A stretch of DNA of 64,000 nucleotides from NCBI RefSeq assembly GCF_030580995.1, contig NZ_JAUQSZ010000001.1, forward strand, positions 62,001 to 126,000, in the 5' to 3' direction. Position 1 is the stretch's first letter. Each line of letters begins with the position of its first letter. Under the pieces are notes generated by a model, which was given only the letters and a program-made list of their open reading frames with translations, did no database searches and was not told the DNA's origin. A program made the position numbers and the translations under genes. The DNA comes from Sphingomonas immobilis. GTDB lineage: Bacteria; Pseudomonadota; Alphaproteobacteria; Sphingomonadales; Sphingomonadaceae. Below, piece after piece: positions 60,011-64,000 of this stretch.

Positions 60011-61318
60011 TCACCGCTTCGAGTGCAGAGCCTGTCTGCCGACGAGAAAACCGGCGACGGTGGTGATCAGGAGCATGGCGGCGTCGATCACGAAGAACGC
60101 CTGCCCGCCCAGATGCAGGGCCCAGCCGCCGATGAAGGCTGCGCTGACGGCCCCCACTCTTCCGATAGCCATGCCGAAGCCCACGCCTGTCCCGCGCATC
60201 TCGGAAGGGTAGATCTGGGAGACGACCACATAGAGAAGACTCTGCGTGGAGCCGACCGCAACCGACGTGATCGCGAGCAGCGCGAAGAGCATCGGCGTAG
60301 AAGCGCCGACGCTGAACATGATCGACAGGACGAGGAGCCCCGCCGCACCGGTCAGCCCGATGAACAGGATCGGCTTTCTCGTGCCGAACCATTGCACGAT
60401 CAGCACGGTGGCGGCCGCGCCGATGATGGCGCCGATGCCGTTCGCGGCCAGCGCGGCAGACGATTGCTTGAAGGAGCCATGGGCGCTGGCGAACAGCGAC
60501 GGTATCCAGGAAACCGCAAGGTAGGTCGTGCAGAGCGTACCGAACAACGCGATCCAGATGAGAATCGTATCGCGCCGGTAAGCCGCGTTGAAAAGTTCGC
60601 TCAGTTTCGCCCGGCCCGCCTTTTTCGCGCCCACGTCAACCGCCCAGGCGCCGGCCCCCGTCCGGGCCATCACACGTTCGAGCTCCTCCCGGCGATTGGC
60701 CTGTCCGCTCAAAAAGGCCGGTGTTTCCGGAAAGACGAGCGCCAGCACCACCACCAGCAGCGCGGGGCCGACGCCGCCGATAACGAACATCGTCCGCCAG
60801 CCGAACGTGTCGAGCAATGCGGCGCAACTGGTGCTTGCGCACACCCCGCCGAGCGGCATGCACAATATGCCGAACGACACCATCGCACTGCGCCGGTGTG
60901 GCGGTGTGAATTCGGCGAGGCAGGTGGTGGCGGCCGCCAGCGCACCGCCGATGCCCGCCCCCACGACGAAGCGCGCCACGCCGAAAGTGATCAGATTGGA
61001 TGCCTGGCTTACCGAGATGCTCCCGATGGCGACGATCGACAAGGTGGCGATCAGGCTCAACCGCCGGCCGATCCGGTCTAGCGCGATCCCGGCGAGGGCG
61101 GCACCACACGCGACCCCGACCGTCCCGAGCGCCAGCACGCCGGCGAACGCGCTCTTGTCGATGTGCCAATCGCGCGCGATCGCGGGTAGACAGAGCGCGA
61201 TCAGCTGGCTGTCGTACCCGTCGACCAGAATCGCGAGAGCCGCCAGCCCCCCGAAGAGCATCTGCATCTTGGTCCAGCGATCGGCGGGTGCGATGGCTTG
61301 CGCCTGGTTTTTCCTCAT
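60011..61318 (-). CDS. MFS transporter, aromatic acid:H+ symporter (AAHS) type
   Basis: The carrier of about 435 residues has the AAHS hallmarks: the helix 1 acidic motif ILVDGYDSQLIALCLPAIA near 35, GIALDRIGRRLSLI in loop 2-3 near 82 and RFVVGAGIGGALAAATTCLAEFTPPHRR near 120. PcaK-like relatives import hydroxybenzoates. The ATG is at 61318; a TTG at 61324 is in frame. It lies nine bases after the flavin monooxygenase gene and is likely co-transcribed with it. Confidence 0.9.
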   Translation of the reverse strand: MRKNQAQAIAPADRWTKMQMLFGGLAALAILVDGYDSQLIALCLPAIARDWHIDKSAFAGVLALGTVGVACGAALAGIALDRIGRRLSLIATLSIVAIGSISVSQASNLITFGVARFVVGAGIGGALAAATTCLAEFTPPHRRSAMVSFGILCMPLGGVCASTSCAALLDTFGWRTMFVIGGVGPALLVVVLALVFPETPAFLSGQANRREELERVMARTGAGAWAVDVGAKKAGRAKLSELFNAAYRRDTILIWIALFGTLCTTYLAVSWIPSLFASAHGSFKQSSAALAANGIGAIIGAAATVLIVQWFGTRKPILFIGLTGAAGLLVLSIMFSVGASTPMLFALLAITSVAVGSTQSLLYVVVSQIYPSEMRGTGVGFGMAIGRVGAVSAAFIGGWALHLGGQAFFVIDAAMLLITTVAGFLVGRQALHSKR

Positions 61319-61326
61319 CCTCAATC

Positions 61327-62571
61327 CTAGTTTCGGGCGTCAGCCCGTCCGGCCGTTCGCTCTCCCGCCCGCGCGCCGGGGATGGAGGGAATGGTCTCGT
61401 TCACCGCATCGTAGCGGAACAACCAGTCGTAGCGCATCTGAACTTTGTCAGGCCGCCATTCACGGTCGATGATGGCCGCTGCGGTCTCCGCTTCCGCATA
61501 GGCGGCGTTGTGGAAAATCTTGGCCTGATCGCTGGAGCCCTGCACGATGCGGCCCGTCCGCTCGAGCCGCATCTCCTCGAAGGCTCGAAACGCGGTGACG
61601 GGGTCCGCGTGGCGATCGAGACAACGCACCGCGACGAGCGCGTCCTCGATTGCCATGTTCGCACCCTGGGCCAGGAAGGGGAGTGTGGGATGGCAGGCGT
61701 CACCGAGAACCAGAATCCTGCCGTCGGCGCAGCGCTGCAGCGGCTCGCGCGCCAGCAACGCCCATTTGAAATGCTCGTCGATGCCCTCGATCAGCGCCCG
61801 CACGTCGGGATGCCAGCCGGCGAAGTCGGCCAGGCATTCGCTGCGATCACCCCGGTCGGTCCAGGATTCCACCAGCCAGTCGTCGCGTTCGACCACGCCG
61901 ACGAAATTGACCAGAGTGCCACCGCGCAGCGGATAGCTGATGACATGCTTGCCTGGGCCGACCCAGTTGGTTCCCACATTCTCGGTCAGGCTTGCCGGCA
62001 GCTTGCTCGCCTCGGCAACACCGCGCCATGCCAGGATCCCTGTGAACCGCGGTGCGTCGGCGACGAACCTGGCGGCGCGAAAGATCGAATGAATGCCGTC
62101 GGCGCCGACCGCCGCATCGCCCTCTACGATTTCTCCTCCCGCGACATGCACCCGCACACCGGAAGGGGACTGATCGACGCCGCAGACCTCGGTGCTCGTG
62201 CGGATCTCGACTCCCGACTCGACCGCAGCCTCAAGCAGCACGCGATGGAGATCGCCGCGATGGATCATCCAGTAAGGCGCACCGTACAGCTCGCGCGATT
62301 GCGCTCCGAGGTCGAACAGCTTCCAGGTCTGTCCGGTGCTCCAGAGACGGATGACCTTGCCGTCGGTCTCAGACGCGACGCGCCGGATCCGCTCTTCGAG
62401 ACCCAGGTGCAGCAGCACGCGCGTGCCGTTCGGGGCGAGCTGAAGACCCGCGCCAAGCTCCAGCAACTGCGGCGCACGCTCCAGGACGATCACCTCGTGA
62501 CCGGACCGGCGCGCGGCGATCGCCGTTGTCAGGCCGGCGATCCCCGCGCCCGCAATCAACAGCCGTGCCAT
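61327..62571 (-). CDS. FAD-dependent aromatic monooxygenase (salicylate / 3-hydroxybenzoate hydroxylase type)
   Basis: This is a class A flavoprotein monooxygenase of about 414 residues. The GxGxxG motif LLIAGAGIAGLTTAIAARRSGHEVIVLER is at the N-terminus, the DG motif GADGIHSIFR near 165 and the GD motif VLGDACHPTLPFLAQGANMAIEDA near 290. LELGAGLQLAPNGTRVLLHLGL near 40 resembles 3-hydroxybenzoate 6-hydroxylases and salicylate hydroxylases. ATG 62571 follows GGGGAGGA; the longer frame to 62613 is not supported. The upstream gap carries copies of both the MarR-type and IclR-type sites. Confidence 0.92.
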   Translation of the reverse strand: MARLLIAGAGIAGLTTAIAARRSGHEVIVLERAPQLLELGAGLQLAPNGTRVLLHLGLEERIRRVASETDGKVIRLWSTGQTWKLFDLGAQSRELYGAPYWMIHRGDLHRVLLEAAVESGVEIRTSTEVCGVDQSPSGVRVHVAGGEIVEGDAAVGADGIHSIFRAARFVADAPRFTGILAWRGVAEASKLPASLTENVGTNWVGPGKHVISYPLRGGTLVNFVGVVERDDWLVESWTDRGDRSECLADFAGWHPDVRALIEGIDEHFKWALLAREPLQRCADGRILVLGDACHPTLPFLAQGANMAIEDALVAVRCLDRHADPVTAFRAFEEMRLERTGRIVQGSSDQAKIFHNAAYAEAETAAAIIDREWRPDKVQMRYDWLFRYDAVNETIPSIPGARAGERTAGRADARN

Positions 62572-62632
62572 CCTGATCCTCCCCGAGTGGCGCTTCGATT
62601 TCCCGCATGACATGCGTGTCGAGCGTAACCAT

Positions 62633-62647
62633 CTGTATCAAACGATA
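62633..62647. promoter_or_regulatory. Candidate IclR operator upstream of the flavin monooxygenase
   Basis: CTGTATCAAACGATA matches 51760-51774 at 14 of 15 positions. It is about 62 bp upstream of the monooxygenase start (minus strand) and about 175 bp from the TonB receptor start (plus strand). Confidence 0.6.
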
Positions 62648-62719
62648 TTAAGCTGAGCGATCGCGGCCGCGCAATCTGTAACCGCCTTTTTGACGGGGGC
62701 ATGGGCGACGGAGCGGCGG

Positions 62720-62735
62720 TTCCGCATGGGCGGAA
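62720..62735. promoter_or_regulatory. MarR-type palindrome, copy D (monooxygenase / TonB receptor divergent promoter)
   Basis: TTCCGC-ATGG-GCGGAA is a perfect palindrome in the 249-bp divergent gap. It is 86 bp before the receptor start and about 150 bp from the monooxygenase start. Confidence 0.75.
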
Positions 62736-62754
62736 TTTCGACGGCGTGCTGGAA

Positions 62755-62766
62755 ATTGATATCAAT
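62755..62766. promoter_or_regulatory. Perfect 12-bp palindrome ATTGATATCAAT near the TonB receptor promoter
   Basis: This AT-rich palindrome lies 20 bp downstream of copy D and 55 bp before the receptor ATG. It could be a third regulator site or overlap the core promoter. Confidence 0.4.
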
Positions 62767-62820
62767 CGATCTCAATCAGGGTGGAAATAAACGAGGCCTT
62801 TGAGCCCAGGGGAGAGAGAG

Positions 62821-64000
62821 ATGGTCAACCGGAGGGAGAAATCATTGAGGGCGCTCGCGCTTGCGAGCCTCGCTGCAGGAACCGCGTGGCCCGCGTCGCT
62901 GCACGCGCAATCGGCCGCGCCCGCTGCGGCACCAGCCGCCCCGTCGAAGGCGGATGCCGGCATTGCCGACATCGTCGTCACCGCGGAACGTCGCGAATCG
63001 ACCATCCAGCGTACCCCGATCGCCATCACCGCCATCAACGGCGGCGCGCTCACCAAGGCCGGCATTACCAACGCGCGCGACTTGACCGGCGTCATTCCGG
63101 GTCTTGAGCTTCGTCAGAACACCGCTGGCGTCGCAATCTTCATTCGTGGCGTCGGCACCGAGAATCGCACGATCGGTTCGGACCCTTCGAACGTCTTCAC
63201 CCTCGACGGCATCGCGCTCAACAGCCGCGCGTCCCCGGACGCGCTGTTCTTCGACGTCGACCGGGTCGAGGTGCTCAAGGGCCCGCAGGGCACGCTTTAT
63301 GGGCGCAACGCTGTTGGCGGCGCCGTCAATCTGCTGACGCGTGACCCGAGCCTTGGTGCGATCGGCGGATACGGAATTCTCGGTTACGGCAATTACAATG
63401 CGGTGAAGGCAGAAGGTGCGTTGAACCTGCCGCTGTCATCGACCGTGGCCATTCGCATCGCCGCCAACCGCGTGACTCACGACGGCTATCTGGATCACGG
63501 CACCTTCACGCAGCAACCCGAGCCGTCCAGCCACGCGAATGACGAGGATACGACGGCGGGTCGCGTGAAGCTTCTGTGGCAGCCGAGTTCCGCCGTTCGG
63601 CTGATATTGAACGCCGATTATGCGCAGAACCGGGGCCGCGGGCCGGGCTATCTCATTAACGGACCTACCAACAGTGCGGCTGCCGGTGCGGTCAATATTG
63701 CCGGGTTCGTCAACAACGATCCCTGGCTCGATCCGTGCAGCGATCAGGTCCGCACCGCCGTGGCCGGCCTGAGCAGGTCGCCCGTCGCGATCGGCGCGGC
63801 CTGCTCGGGCTTCGTTCGTCAGAAGACCTGGGCCGTCGGGGGCAACCTGCAGGTCGATTTCGGGCCTGTAAAATGGACAACGCTCGCCAACATCCGCGAG
63901 AGCGATGACAATTATCGCTACTTCTTCCGGTGGGACAGCGTCCGCACGATCGGCCACGTCACGGAAAAGACCGTCGAAACGCGGCTGGCGTCCAATGGCA
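62821..64000 (+). CDS. TonB-dependent receptor, N-terminal part (cut by the window edge)
   Basis: The first 393 codons are visible without a stop. A signal peptide ends near residue 30 (SLHAQSA), the plug starts DIVVTAERRESTIQRTPIAITA, and VEVLKGPQGTLYGRNAVGGAVNLLT near 155 is the usual plug signature; barrel strands follow. The GGGGAGAGAGAG run before ATG 62821 is a suitable ribosome site. Divergence from the flavin monooxygenase/AAHS carrier operon and the shared palindromes suggest that it imports the substrate of the island across the outer membrane. Confidence 0.92.
   Translation, partial: MVNRREKSLRALALASLAAGTAWPASLHAQSAAPAAAPAAPSKADAGIADIVVTAERRESTIQRTPIAITAINGGALTKAGITNARDLTGVIPGLELRQNTAGVAIFIRGVGTENRTIGSDPSNVFTLDGIALNSRASPDALFFDVDRVEVLKGPQGTLYGRNAVGGAVNLLTRDPSLGAIGGYGILGYGNYNAVKAEGALNLPLSSTVAIRIAANRVTHDGYLDHGTFTQQPEPSSHANDEDTTAGRVKLLWQPSSAVRLILNADYAQNRGRGPGYLINGPTNSAAAGAVNIAGFVNNDPWLDPCSDQVRTAVAGLSRSPVAIGAACSGFVRQKTWAVGGNLQVDFGPVKWTTLANIRESDDNYRYFFRWDSVRTIGHVTEKTVETRLASNG

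Noticed and set aside
1..64000. CRISPR arrays, tRNA/rRNA genes, integrases or transposases marking an island boundary
   Set aside because: None was seen; no regularly spaced repeats, no tRNA-like TTCGAATC loops in context and no recombinase motifs.

Overview
The window reads as chromosomal DNA of a GC-rich alphaproteobacterium, most likely a sphingomonad (Sphingomonas, Sphingobium or Novosphingobium type). The grounds are several large TonB-dependent receptors next to catabolic genes, a cyo quinol oxidase operon, dense ATGA/GTGA/TAATG gene overlaps, and many oxidative-catabolism families typical of that group. The organism call is an inference from gene content, not from a marker gene. No rRNA, tRNA, CRISPR array or transposase was found.

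1-13.6 kb is mostly housekeeping and transport: a cyoABCD quinol oxidase operon on the minus strand (cyoD runs off the left edge), an MHS-type transporter, a YegD-like Hsp70, a compact element of nested palindromes, a MATE exporter, a Tat-type PhoD phosphatase, a TonB receptor and a secreted beta-propeller protein.

13.6-28.7 kb is a sugar-utilisation locus. It holds two secreted GH43-type proteins, a GH-A clan hydrolase, a large TonB receptor and a vSGLT-like Na+/sugar symporter. It also encodes the chain sugar 1-dehydrogenase, lactonase, IlvD-type sugar-acid dehydratase, 2-keto-3-deoxygalactonate kinase and KDPGal aldolase, plus a secreted mutarotase. Together these make a De Ley-Doudoroff route from D-galactose (the dehydrogenase/dehydratase pair also resembles L-arabinose enzymes) to pyruvate and glyceraldehyde-3-phosphate. 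A GntR/FCD regulator sits inside the locus, and similar AT-rich motifs recur at its promoters.

28.8-41.1 kb is accessory. A TonB receptor, acyl-CoA ligase, MFS carrier and CaiB-type CoA-transferase form a minus-strand operon facing a second FCD regulator. Next come the decayed remains of a P450cam-like cytochrome P450, a GMC oxidoreductase, and a TetR-controlled pair (DUF7064-like protein and sulfotransferase). 41.3-44.6 kb is a compact homogentisate operon (hmgA-fahA-maiA), followed by a PhyH-type dioxygenase and a LysR regulator.

46.5-64 kb is the most distinctive part, a catabolic island for an aromatic or alicyclic compound. It combines an oxocamphor-hydrolase-like crotonase, two SDRs, a FAH-family hydrolase, a 3-hydroxyacyl-CoA dehydrogenase, a cupin, a benzoylformate-decarboxylase-like ThDP enzyme coupled to an aldehyde dehydrogenase, a GlcG-like protein coupled to a GMC oxidoreductase, a Rieske oxygenase, a gamma-resorcylate-decarboxylase-like amidohydrolase, an aromatic-acid MFS carrier, a flavin monooxygenase and a TonB receptor cut by the right edge. 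Four intergenic copies of the palindrome TTCCGC-N4-GCGGAA, one beside the marR gene, tie nearly all of these operons into one putative MarR regulon. A second shared site (CTGTATCAAAYGATA) lies upstream of the iclR gene and of the flavin monooxygenase/receptor pair.
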